Origin: Pseudogracilibacillus auburnensis
Lineage (GTDB): Bacteria; Bacillota; Bacilli; Bacillales; Amphibacillaceae
Assembly: GCF_003201975.1 (NCBI RefSeq)
Contig: NZ_QJJQ01000016.1
Coordinates: forward strand, 56,968-120,967
Reading direction: 5' to 3'
DNA length: 64,000 nt
The translations under genes and the position numbers were made by a program. A model generated the notes under the pieces. The model was not told the origin of the DNA and did no database searches. It saw only the letters and a list, made by a program, of their open reading frames with translations. This document shows positions 28,007 through 36,147 of this stretch, piece after piece. Position 1 is the first letter of the stretch. Each line of letters starts with the position of its first letter.

Positions 28007-29479
28007 ATGAACTTTACAGGCTCTACAATTGTTTTTGTAGAAATCATACTGTACCTGCTTCTCATGCTCGGAGTAGGTATCTATTTCAGTAGAAAAAAAT
28101 TGGATCATGCCGACTTCTTTCTTGGAGGGAATAAACTTCCCGGATGGGCACTTGCATTTTCAGAAAGAGCAACAGGTGAATCAGCCTATATGTTTCTTGG
28201 TGCAGTCGGTTTTATTTATGTAACAGGATTATCAGGAATTTGGATTTTATCTGGGATGTTTTTTGGAATTATTGCATCATGGTTTTTCTTAGCAAAACGA
28301 TTTATGAAAGAAACAAAAAAACATCAAGTTTATACGTTAACAGATTATATTGCCGTAAAATTTCCGAACCACAGTAATATTATTCGATGGTTATCCGCAA
28401 TAATTATGGTTACTTTCTTTACTTGTTATTTAGCAGCACAATTTTCAGGTGTCGGAAAAACGCTCTATTCCTTTTCAGGACTTGATATTACGATTGGTAC
28501 CACCGCTATCGCCCTAATCATTATTGCCTATGCATGCATGGGAGGATTCATGTCAGTTGTTTGGACGGATACAATCCAGAGTTTCCTCATGGTTGCCGCT
28601 TTTATTATCGTTCCTATTGCTGGATATTTTGAAATCCAACAAGCTGATTTATCGATTTCATCCTCCTTAAGTTCAATGGGAAATGGTACGGACAGCTGGA
28701 TAGGTGGTCTTACTGGCTTAGCACTTGGCGCAATGCTGTTCACTAATATTTCTTGGTTTTTTGGATGGCTAGGTGGGCAACCACAATTAAGTTCCAGATT
28801 CATGGCCTTAAAAGATGAGAAAGATTTAAGAACCGGGCAAATTGTCGCAGTTGTGTGGACACTCATTGTTTATGTCGGAGCATTTTTATCAGCCATTTTT
28901 GCCTCTGTTATTTATCAGCAAGGAACGATTGAAGATGCGGAAATGATCTTACCACATATGGTGTTTGACCTCTTACCACCATGGATTGCCGGCATCATTC
29001 TTGCCGGAATTTTAGCTGCGATCATGTCTACAGCTTCTTCTCAGTTGCTTGTGATCACCACCTCTGTGAGTGAAGATATTGTTCATAAAGCAATGGGGAT
29101 GGAAATAACAAGTCGTACACTTGTAAAAATATCTCGTATCATTACGATATTAGCAGGCCTAATCGGGATTGTCGTATCACTCGCTTCCGGCTCGATTATT
29201 TACAGCATGGTAAGTTTCGCTTGGGCAGGAGTCGGAAATACATTTTCAGTCGTCATTTTACTTATCTTCTTTTGGAAAAAAACATCTGGCACCGGAATTG
29301 TCGCAACAATAATAACTGGATTTTTCAGCGCAATTTTATGGTCCATTTCGCCATTAGAAGCAATCATATCTGCAAAAGCTGCAACTTTCTTCATTTGTTT
29401 AATCGTCGGGATAGTAGTAAGTCTTTTATATCCAGAGAAAAAGGTACATTCAGCAAATACCGCTTTTTTAGTAAAATAG
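28007..29479 (+). CDS. Sodium:solute symporter (PutP-like)
   Basis: 490 residues, about 13 membrane helices, of the SSS family and closest in style to proline/amino-acid members: SRKKLDHADFFLGGNKLPGWALAFSERATGES near the start and AIMSTASSQLLVITTSVSEDI (TM8 Na+-site region) near 345. GGGG with good spacing precedes the ATG. It ends at a strong terminator, so LysR, the hydrolase and this importer form one small catabolic module. Confidence 0.88.
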   Translation: MNFTGSTIVFVEIILYLLLMLGVGIYFSRKKLDHADFFLGGNKLPGWALAFSERATGESAYMFLGAVGFIYVTGLSGIWILSGMFFGIIASWFFLAKRFMKETKKHQVYTLTDYIAVKFPNHSNIIRWLSAIIMVTFFTCYLAAQFSGVGKTLYSFSGLDITIGTTAIALIIIAYACMGGFMSVVWTDTIQSFLMVAAFIIVPIAGYFEIQQADLSISSSLSSMGNGTDSWIGGLTGLALGAMLFTNISWFFGWLGGQPQLSSRFMALKDEKDLRTGQIVAVVWTLIVYVGAFLSAIFASVIYQQGTIEDAEMILPHMVFDLLPPWIAGIILAGILAAIMSTASSQLLVITTSVSEDIVHKAMGMEITSRTLVKISRIITILAGLIGIVVSLASGSIIYSMVSFAWAGVGNTFSVVILLIFFWKKTSGTGIVATIITGFFSAILWSISPLEAIISAKAATFFICLIVGIVVSLLYPEKKVHSANTAFLVK

Positions 29480-29487
29480 AAATGGAT

Positions 29488-29520
29488 AAACACCTTCCGG
29501 ATATCTGGAAAGGTGTTTTT
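29488..29520 (+). terminator. Intrinsic terminator of the symporter
   Basis: AAACACCTT-CC / GG-AAAGGTGTTT hairpin (one bulged base) followed by six T. Confidence 0.9.
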
Positions 29521-29630
29521 TCATAGAAAATGATTGGATAATTCCTTCTATGTTTGCACTCCAATCTGGATTTTATCCAGCCACTAAGCATGTTCTATTC
29601 ACCACTTTGCCATTGGACAAAAAACCGTAC

Positions 29631-30410
29631 CTAAAAATAATGACCTTTCTTAGCAGGTGATCGAACCAATTTATATAATTCGTCCAGCGCATGGTCACAA
29701 CTCTTTTCTTGATACATTCGTTCCCATAATTTCAAATCCTCCCTCCGTAACAAATCAAGTTCACGCATGAAAGAATAGACATCATACTCGATCTCTAACT
29801 GTTTCCTCCGATGAGTTAAAACACCACTGCTCCACTCCGATGTAAGCCTTTTTGGCACTCGCTTCTCAATCATATTTGCAAACATTAATTCCGCGTAAAT
29901 CCAAGGGGAACGTGTGACAGCATCTTTGACTGAATTCAATGAATTCACAAACATAAAACATTCCGTTTGATTAATCACTTTTACAAGCGCCATTGCTAAC
30001 ATGATATACACATGACTCGTTGAAAAATTCCGCCGCCTATAATCATACGCAATCCGCTCACGATCTAAACTATATCGCTCATCTATCACTGATAACAGTT
30101 CATCCGCACTCTCCCATACAGCGGAATCAACAAAGACAGAAACCCCAAGTTTTTCCTGCATCCAGCCGACAAATGCTTCAACCTCATCCAAATCTTCATG
30201 GGAATGGGAAATAAACACATCGTACGCCGACACAGGAAACCAGTCTTTTTCTAGCGCGTCCCCAATCAACGCTCCTGTGTCAGGATTGATATAGTTATCC
30301 AAACACCTTTTGGCGGCCGCCCCCTGCTGACCAATGATTTCCTGACCCAAACTTTGATATGAAATAACCCCAAACCCATGCGTCAACTCAACTTTAAATC
30401 CTTTATACAT
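29631..30410 (-). CDS. thsB: TIR-domain protein ThsB of a type II Thoeris defence system
   Basis: A 259-residue protein with a TIR domain at about 62-180: AYDVFISHSHED (strand A and first loop), VSVFVDSAVWE, ECFMFVNSLNS and SPWIYAELMFA, where the Glu (near 174) fits the NADase catalytic residue of S-x-W-x-x-x-E motifs. In type II Thoeris the TIR protein detects phage infection and makes an ADP-ribose-derived signal (histidine-ADPR). I take ATG 30408-30410 as the start: GAAGGAGGG lies six bases before it. It is the second gene of the pair, about 90 bp after thsA. The assignment rests on TIR plus the partner's architecture. Confidence 0.82.
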   Translation of the reverse strand: MYKGFKVELTHGFGVISYQSLGQEIIGQQGAAAKRCLDNYINPDTGALIGDALEKDWFPVSAYDVFISHSHEDLDEVEAFVGWMQEKLGVSVFVDSAVWESADELLSVIDERYSLDRERIAYDYRRRNFSTSHVYIMLAMALVKVINQTECFMFVNSLNSVKDAVTRSPWIYAELMFANMIEKRVPKRLTSEWSSGVLTHRRKQLEIEYDVYSFMRELDLLRREDLKLWERMYQEKSCDHALDELYKLVRSPAKKGHYF

Positions 30411-30502
30411 CGTGATCCCTCCTTCATTAAAACAACAAGCACGCACTTCTAGTACGGATAAATTCGAATTCTTACGGTTAAACCGGATAACCATCAAAAA
30501 AA

Positions 30503-31360
30503 CTATTTCTCCAACTCTTTCAATCTAAAAAAATTAATCTCCTTCCGCAACTCCTCATGGATAACTATCCTAACTTTTGCAGGAGTTTTATAATCCACTC
30601 TACTCATTTCAAACGTCCAAATCATTATTTCTACCAATTCCTGTGGCGTCCCATAAAAATTTCTGTAACGAGTGATCCCCGTTCCAAATAACGGTACAAC
30701 AACTGTCTGCCCTTGCCGATATCGATCGGCCTCTTCCCAAAACGTAAGTAAGCATTGTACATATTCCGTTAAACTCACCCCCGCCTCTCCTCGATCATTC
30801 ATCTTAGAAAAAGCTACCAAAAAATAATCGCCATCCTTAAATACACTCCCCAACCGATAATAAACTCGCTTCCCTCCCTCCACCCACCTCTCGCGCGAAC
30901 CAACAACATTCCCATGCAACCCCTCATCCGCAGCCATCCGTCCGTCCAACTTTTCTAAAGATAGCCCATCCGGATACTTCCCTAAAAGATATTTACCATG
31001 TAGTGAATAACGAGAAACAACCTTCCCATCCACCAACGTGTCAAAAAATTCATTGAACGGAATGGCCTTGAAATCACTCATCGGCTGTGTAAATATATCT
31101 CCGACCATCACTTTCACAACCGATTGATTAATCGTTAATCGCACAGAACGAGCATACACTTTCCGCACAAAAAAATTCACCACCCATAAGAACGACACCA
31201 ATAGCACAATCACAAACAAAGTGACCTTATGCTCCCGGACAAAACCCACTCCATCCAAAAATGTCAATGCAATAGTTGCTAGGGAAAATAGACAACCCGG
31301 TAAAAGGAACGCTTCTTTCCAAAATCGTTTACTAACGACAAGTTCCCGTACTTTTTTCAT
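30503..31360 (-). CDS. thsA: Two-TM plus macro-like effector ThsA (type II Thoeris, DUF6430)
   Basis: A 285-residue protein with two N-terminal membrane helices (about 18-36 and 46-65) and a C-terminal macro-like domain (about 80-285) whose nucleotide loop reads VVVPLFGTGITR (220-231), with VKVMVGDIF near its start. This is the type II ThsA architecture: the macro domain binds the TIR-made ADP-ribose signal, and the membrane helices then damage the membrane and abort infection. ATG 31358-31360 is preferred (GGGGAG eight bases upstream); an upstream in-frame ATG at 31444 lacks a good site. First gene of the defence operon. Confidence 0.8.
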   Translation of the reverse strand: MKKVRELVVSKRFWKEAFLLPGCLFSLATIALTFLDGVGFVREHKVTLFVIVLLVSFLWVVNFFVRKVYARSVRLTINQSVVKVMVGDIFTQPMSDFKAIPFNEFFDTLVDGKVVSRYSLHGKYLLGKYPDGLSLEKLDGRMAADEGLHGNVVGSRERWVEGGKRVYYRLGSVFKDGDYFLVAFSKMNDRGEAGVSLTEYVQCLLTFWEEADRYRQGQTVVVPLFGTGITRYRNFYGTPQELVEIMIWTFEMSRVDYKTPAKVRIVIHEELRKEINFFRLKELEK

Positions 31361-31589
31361 CAGCCGCTCTCCCCTTTCCCCTATAAAGTGAAACAACAAG
31401 TCGAAAAACCAACGTGAAAAATAAAATACTTTTATTAGAGACATTGGCCATGCCTTTAAAACGAATGCCTAGTTGCACTTATGCAGGAGAAAAAATTTTA
31501 TTTTTTTCTATCTGTCAAAAAATTTTCTCCAAAATCTTTCCTTTTTCTCACCGTAGATCACCTTAGTAAGTAAAAGGAGGAGATGTAAA

Positions 31590-32570
31590 ATGAAAGTTTC
31601 TATTGATTACAAGGATTCAAATATTATTTCCATACTCGACACTTTAACAATGATGCCTAATAATCTTGATCTCATTAAGGCACGGGACGTATGGGATATC
31701 TCGAAACAAGGAGAAGGAAATGTCGTTGCAGTTTTGGATACAGGAGTGGACACAGACCACCAAAGTTTAGCCCGAAATATAATTGGAGGGTGTAACTTTT
31801 CGGACGACGATCAAGGTGACCCAACCATATTTGAAGATTATGAAGGGCACGGCACACATGTGGCGGGAATTATCGCTGCATATCAGGACAATGGAAGGGG
31901 AATTTTTGGTGTTGCACCAAAAAGTAAATTGCTTATATTAAAAGTAATGAACCGAAATGGCGTTGGCACTATCAACTCTATTATTCAGGCAATCGACTAC
32001 GCAATGAATTGGGTGGGACCAAATGGGGAAAAGGTAAAGATCATCAATATGTCGCTCGGTGGACCGTCACCAAACGAAACATTACACAGAGCAATCAAAG
32101 CAGCTAGACAAAAAGGGATCACAATCGTTGCTGCTGCAGGTAATTCCGGAGATGGAGATCCTAATTCTTTTGAACGATCCTACCCTGGGTTCTATCAAGA
32201 AGTAATCCAAGTCGGCTCCGTTAACCAAAATCTTGAACCATCGTTTTTTTCAAACAACAATGTAAATATCGACTTTGTTGCTCCGGGTGAAAATATTTAT
32301 TCCACTCATTTAGATAATAAATTTGTAAAACTTACAGGTACTTCCATGGCTGCCCCATATGTTGCAGGCTCTGTTGCGCTCATCTTGAACATGATGGACC
32401 GATCAAAATCCGTCATGGTTCCCTACATGGTTTATCACTATTTACTTACACATGCAAAAAAGCTGAACTACTCCATTCATTCAGTTGGAAATGGCTTCAT
32501 ACAATTAACATCAGAAAAAAAGCTTATCCTTGGGACCTTAGTTACACCAAAAAAACTCAAAGTCCTGTAA
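31590..32570 (+). CDS. S8 family serine protease, intracellular subtilisin-like
   Basis: A 326-residue subtilase with a complete catalytic set: Asp50 in VVAVLDTGVD, His87 in EGHGTHVAG, oxyanion Asn185 in AAAGNSG and Ser252 in GTSMAAPYVAG. There is no signal peptide and only a short N-terminal extension, so it resembles intracellular subtilisins and not secreted ones. AAAGGAGGAG precedes the ATG. It is divergent from the Thoeris genes and 370 bp upstream of the split sigma factor; whether it is controlled by that sigma factor or belongs to defence is open. Confidence 0.9.
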   Translation: MKVSIDYKDSNIISILDTLTMMPNNLDLIKARDVWDISKQGEGNVVAVLDTGVDTDHQSLARNIIGGCNFSDDDQGDPTIFEDYEGHGTHVAGIIAAYQDNGRGIFGVAPKSKLLILKVMNRNGVGTINSIIQAIDYAMNWVGPNGEKVKIINMSLGGPSPNETLHRAIKAARQKGITIVAAAGNSGDGDPNSFERSYPGFYQEVIQVGSVNQNLEPSFFSNNNVNIDFVAPGENIYSTHLDNKFVKLTGTSMAAPYVAGSVALILNMMDRSKSVMVPYMVYHYLLTHAKKLNYSIHSVGNGFIQLTSEKKLILGTLVTPKKLKVL

Positions 32571-32643
32571 AAGTTGTCTTAAAAAGTTGATAAATACATC
32601 CCTAAACTCACTCTATTATAATAACGGTTTTCATAAAGTGGTT

Positions 32644-32668
32644 ATCTAGAAATGGCGCCTTTCTAGAT
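32644..32668. other. Perfect hairpin between subtilase and sigma factor genes
   Basis: ATCTAGAAA / TTTCTAGAT around the loop TGGCGCC. No T run follows, so it may be an operator or RNA structure more than a terminator. The rest of the 32571-32937 gap shows no gene. Confidence 0.4.
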
Positions 32669-32937
32669 GAATCAACTTAGCACTAACTAAAAAGATAAAT
32701 AGATGTTTAAATGTAAAATAAACGGGTAAATAACCAGTAAATGTAAAAAATATTATGAATATTTGGAACTAGTAAAAATATCTTTATCTACTCAATAATT
32801 CGACCCGGATGGAGACAAGAATCATAACGAAAAAATACTTTTCTCTGAAATCGGGTTATTTTTATCCGCAAAAATGCCGTCCTTTATGAGAATCTGACAG
32901 TCTTTGCTAGAACATCTTATGAGTGAGGGGGGAAAAA

Positions 32938-33537
32938 ATGGTGACACATCAAGAAAAGCTAAAAAAATTTTATCTGGAAAACGATGCCTTGATGCAAAAT
33001 GAAGTGATTCAAAGTTTCCTAAAATCGGCCAAGAATGAACAGTTGTTAGCACAGGTTCTCATGGATCCCTCCGATAAAAATACAAAAGAATTAGACAAAC
33101 AATTTAAAGAGTATTATTTAAAAATCAAAATCATAAAATATATTAGTAGTTTAATATACTTTTACACGATCGACTTTGACAAGAAAAATAATCGAAGAAA
33201 CAGTCGATTTACGCTAATACTAGACGCACCCAAACAACAAAACGATAATGATAACCCAGTAAACGTCATCGATGTCCAACCTTCCAAACATACTACCGAA
33301 ACAGCCTACTTCGAAAACATGCAAACCTTTCAAGAACTTATCGAAAGTACTAGGCTGTATAATGCCTACCAAAAGCTGACAAGCAAGCAGAAAGAAGTAT
33401 TGAACCTCATTTATATCCAAGAATTTACGATGAAGGAAATCGCACGATTATATGAAGATACACCACAAAATATCTCCAATATCCATAAACGAGCTTTAAA
33501 AAAGATAAAGGAATCTTTTGAGGAAGATCGGGGGTGA
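32938..33537 (+). CDS. SigO (YvrI)-like sigma factor subunit
   Basis: A 199-residue protein whose C-terminal third is a sigma region 4 HTH: YQKLTSKQKEVLNLIYIQEFTMKEIA then TPQNISNIHKRALKKI. The N-terminal part (FLKSAKNEQLLAQVLMDPSD, FKEYYLKIKIIKYISSLIYFYTIDFD) resembles Bacillus SigO and lacks an ordinary region 2. The ATG at 32938 follows GAGGGGGG. It overlaps or abuts a small gene that looks like region 2, as in the two-subunit SigO/RsoA system of B. subtilis, where sigma functions are divided between two proteins. Target genes here are unknown. Confidence 0.72.
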   Translation: MVTHQEKLKKFYLENDALMQNEVIQSFLKSAKNEQLLAQVLMDPSDKNTKELDKQFKEYYLKIKIIKYISSLIYFYTIDFDKKNNRRNSRFTLILDAPKQQNDNDNPVNVIDVQPSKHTTETAYFENMQTFQELIESTRLYNAYQKLTSKQKEVLNLIYIQEFTMKEIARLYEDTPQNISNIHKRALKKIKESFEEDRG

Positions 33538-33542
33538 ACGTT

Positions 33543-33806
33543 GTGGAAATGATTTATAGTACAACCAACTTGAAAAATGTATATGATGATAAAAATTGGG
33601 AAGATATTTTGAATGACTTTCAAGTGAAAATAAACTATAACCTGCAAAAGGTTCCTGCAAACGATCGCGATGACTTAGAACAAGAAATCAAGCTAAAAAT
33701 AATCGAAAAAGTAAACAACCTTTTAGTAAAGAATAACACACCTGGCTTTTGGGAGTTCCTATCCATCCAGACTAAAAAGGATCAAGGTTCTTACTCGATT
33801 CATTAA
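33543..33806 (+). CDS. RsoA-like co-sigma factor (region 2-like), possibly frame-shifted at its end
   Basis: An 87-residue protein; NWEDILNDFQVKINYNLQKVPANDRDDLEQEIKLKIIEK looks like sigma region 2.1-2.2, as in RsoA, the partner of SigO. GGGGGTGA five bases before GTG 33543 favours that start; GTG 33534 would overlap the sigO-like stop. The C terminus QTKKDQGSYSIH is odd: dropping one base in the A run near 33775 would give TKRIKVLTRFIKKFNEAG, a basic helix more typical for the family, continuing into the repeat element at 33815. It may therefore be shortened by a frameshift. Confidence 0.6.
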   Translation: MEMIYSTTNLKNVYDDKNWEDILNDFQVKINYNLQKVPANDRDDLEQEIKLKIIEKVNNLLVKNNTPGFWEFLSIQTKKDQGSYSIH

Positions 33807-33814
33807 AAAGTTCA

Positions 33815-34145
33815 ATGAGGCTGGGGCAAAAGTGTTTTCACCAAAGAAAAACCTGAACAATGGTAGCTGCATATAACCCGCTCTGGAAATATACTACGCT
33901 TTCCGCGGGCGGCTGGTGAGCCTCCTCGTGCTAGTGCACTGTGGGGGCTCACCGATGCCTTTCCTCCCGCGACGCACAGGACGTGCTAGTGTCGGGCGTT
34001 GGTCACAAACGCTTTTCGATGGGACGAACGAAGTGCAGTCCCAGGACGTGACCACTTTTAGCCGACCAGGAGTCTACGTATATTTCCTCCGCTAAGGTAA
34101 TACATTGTTCGTCTTTAGATTTGGTCGTTTTAGTTATGTCCCAGC
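33815..34145. repeat. Bacillaceae GC-rich intergenic repeat, copy 2 (inverted, with an insert)
   Basis: Begins GAGGCTGGGGCAAAAG and carries GCTTTCCGCGGGCGGC, GAGCCTCCTCGTGC, GGGGGCTCACCGATGCC, CCTCCCGC and GGAGTCTACG, the reverse complement order of the modules in the copy at 15310-15455. About 90 bp (roughly 33970-34065, with GGACGTGCTAG and CAGTCCCAGGACGTGACC) are extra relative to that copy and look like a nested insertion. Non-coding. Confidence 0.75.
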
Positions 34146-34282
34146 CCCTTTCTAGCTGCGAAAAGTCACCCAAAAATTCTCACTACCTCCAAGCATTGTA
34201 TTGCAATCGACTTATAGGGAAAGCAATTTTATACTCAGATATTAAAATATGCTTAACGAGCTCTGCTACTTATATCTCACTT

Positions 34283-35557
34283 CTATAATACTCTATGTGG
34301 TATAAGCATTAATGACAATTGTGGAAACAAAATAACTATTAGCAGTACGATAAGCATGATAATGATAAAAGGTAGTACAGATTTAATGACTTCTTCTAAT
34401 GGTTCTCTAGTGATTCCTGCTACGGCAAATAAATTTAAACCAACTGGAGGTGTAATCATCCCAATCTCTAAATTAATTGCCATCACAATAGCAAAATAGT
34501 ATAAATTTATATCCATAGCCGTTAATACTGGTAAAAGTATTGGAGTAATAATTAATATGACCGACAATCCATCTAAAAATGTCCCTAAAATTAATAACAA
34601 TAAGCTGACAAGTAATAAAAATCCAAGTGGATTTAGATATAATTCTGATATCCAAAGTGATACTTGTTGAGGAACCTGATTTAATGTTAAATACATTGAA
34701 AAAATAGAAGCAGCTGCAATAATTAAATAAACCATTGATGAAGTATAAACTAAATCCCTAAAAATTTTATGGATGTCTTTTATCTTAATTTCTTTATATA
34801 CAAAGACACCTATCATGAAAGCGTAAAAAGCTGCAATTACTGATGTTTCTGTTGGAGTTGCAATCCCTCCATATATACAATAAAAAATAATTACCGGAAG
34901 TAACAATCCCCAAATCGCTTTTAACGTTTTCTGTTTACGTTCTTGCCAACTTGCTGCTGGTAATCTGCCAAACCTATTTTTCCTAGCATAAATAACTGCA
35001 GAGACTAGTAATGCAAACCCAAATAACAACCCGGGTATAAGTGAAGCAATAAAAAGGTCCCCTACTGAAGTATTAGTAATTGTCCCATAAACAATTAGAC
35101 CAATACTTGGAGGTATTAGAGATCCTAAAGTTCCCGAGGTAGCTACTAACCCCATTGAATATTTTTTATCATAACCAGCCTGTATCATTCCAGGGATCAT
35201 TATTGTCCCAATTGCAACTACTGTAGCAATGCTCGAACCAGAAATAGAGGCAAAAACCATACAAGTTAACACCGTAACAATCGCCATACCACCTGGAATA
35301 TGACCAATCCATGCTTTTAAACAGTCTAAAATATACCTAGATATACCACCTGTTAGCATTAATACACCGGTTAGGATAAACCCAGGTATAGCCATTAAAG
35401 AACTACTATTTATTCCAAAAAACAACTTTTCTATTAATGTTACTACGTTAAAATCTTGGTATAATAACATAATCAAAGATGATAAAGCCAAAGAAAATGC
35501 AATAGGTACCCTTATGATACAAAGGAAGATAAATATAGCAAAAAGAAAAAAAGTCAT
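34283..35557 (-). CDS. TRAP transporter large permease (DctM family)
   Basis: 424 residues, about 12 membrane helices. Family markers: LCIIRVPIAFSLALSSL, the CMVFASISGSSIATVVAIGTIMIPGM loop and MITPPVGLNLFAVAGI near the end. Last gene of the ortA-led operon; 24 bp after dctQ. With DctP and DctQ it should import an organic anion for the enzymes encoded upstream. Confidence 0.92.
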   Translation of the reverse strand: MTFFLFAIFIFLCIIRVPIAFSLALSSLIMLLYQDFNVVTLIEKLFFGINSSSLMAIPGFILTGVLMLTGGISRYILDCLKAWIGHIPGGMAIVTVLTCMVFASISGSSIATVVAIGTIMIPGMIQAGYDKKYSMGLVATSGTLGSLIPPSIGLIVYGTITNTSVGDLFIASLIPGLLFGFALLVSAVIYARKNRFGRLPAASWQERKQKTLKAIWGLLLPVIIFYCIYGGIATPTETSVIAAFYAFMIGVFVYKEIKIKDIHKIFRDLVYTSSMVYLIIAAASIFSMYLTLNQVPQQVSLWISELYLNPLGFLLLVSLLLLILGTFLDGLSVILIITPILLPVLTAMDINLYYFAIVMAINLEIGMITPPVGLNLFAVAGITREPLEEVIKSVLPFIIIMLIVLLIVILFPQLSLMLIPHRVL

Positions 35558-35581
35558 AATATCACCACACTTTAATTAGTT

Positions 35582-36049
35582 TCAATCTAAATTTTTATAG
35601 CCAATAATCTTTCCCAAAGTCCTGATTGCCATAAAAAATCCCGACAAGGGCAAGATTGCGTATACGATAAATAATTGAATGCCAATATTGGAGTACTCAC
35701 CTGTTAGATACTTGTCTTTAACTAAGATTGCGCCATAAATAACCATAAATACTAAAAATAACAACACAAAAATATTTGATAATATGTTAATCATATTCTT
35801 TATCGTTCCGGAGAAAACTTGATATACTACGTCAACCTTTATGTGTTGGTTATCCCTTATCGCAACTGCTGAACCTAATAATACTCCCCAGATAATAAAA
35901 TATCTTGCAGCCTCATCTTGCCAAGTCGTGGATAAACCTAAAAAGTAACGCATAATTACTTGTAGAAATAAAATAGTCAAACCTACAATAATAAAACCAC
36001 CTGATATATAATCTTCTAATTTAATAAATAGATTGTTTAGCCTTTTCAT
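35582..36049 (-). CDS. TRAP transporter small permease (DctQ family)
   Basis: 155 residues, four membrane helices, with the DctQ marker FLQVIMRYFLGLSTTWQDEAARYFIIWGVLLG and a second-half RDNQHIKVDVV. It lies between dctP and dctM of the second TRAP importer. Confidence 0.9.
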   Translation of the reverse strand: MKRLNNLFIKLEDYISGGFIIVGLTILFLQVIMRYFLGLSTTWQDEAARYFIIWGVLLGSAVAIRDNQHIKVDVVYQVFSGTIKNMINILSNIFVLLFLVFMVIYGAILVKDKYLTGEYSNIGIQLFIVYAILPLSGFFMAIRTLGKIIGYKNLD

Positions 36050-36147
36050 TTTTTCACCTACTTATATTAAAAAAATCTAATTTTATAGGTAAAAGTCAAG
36101 CATAACATCATTTACCTCCCACTATGCTTGACTTCTATCCATGCACA

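Noticed and set aside
29631..30410. TIR protein as a stand-alone virulence or signalling factor
   Set aside because: The adjacent two-TM macro-like gene on the same strand makes type II Thoeris the better explanation.
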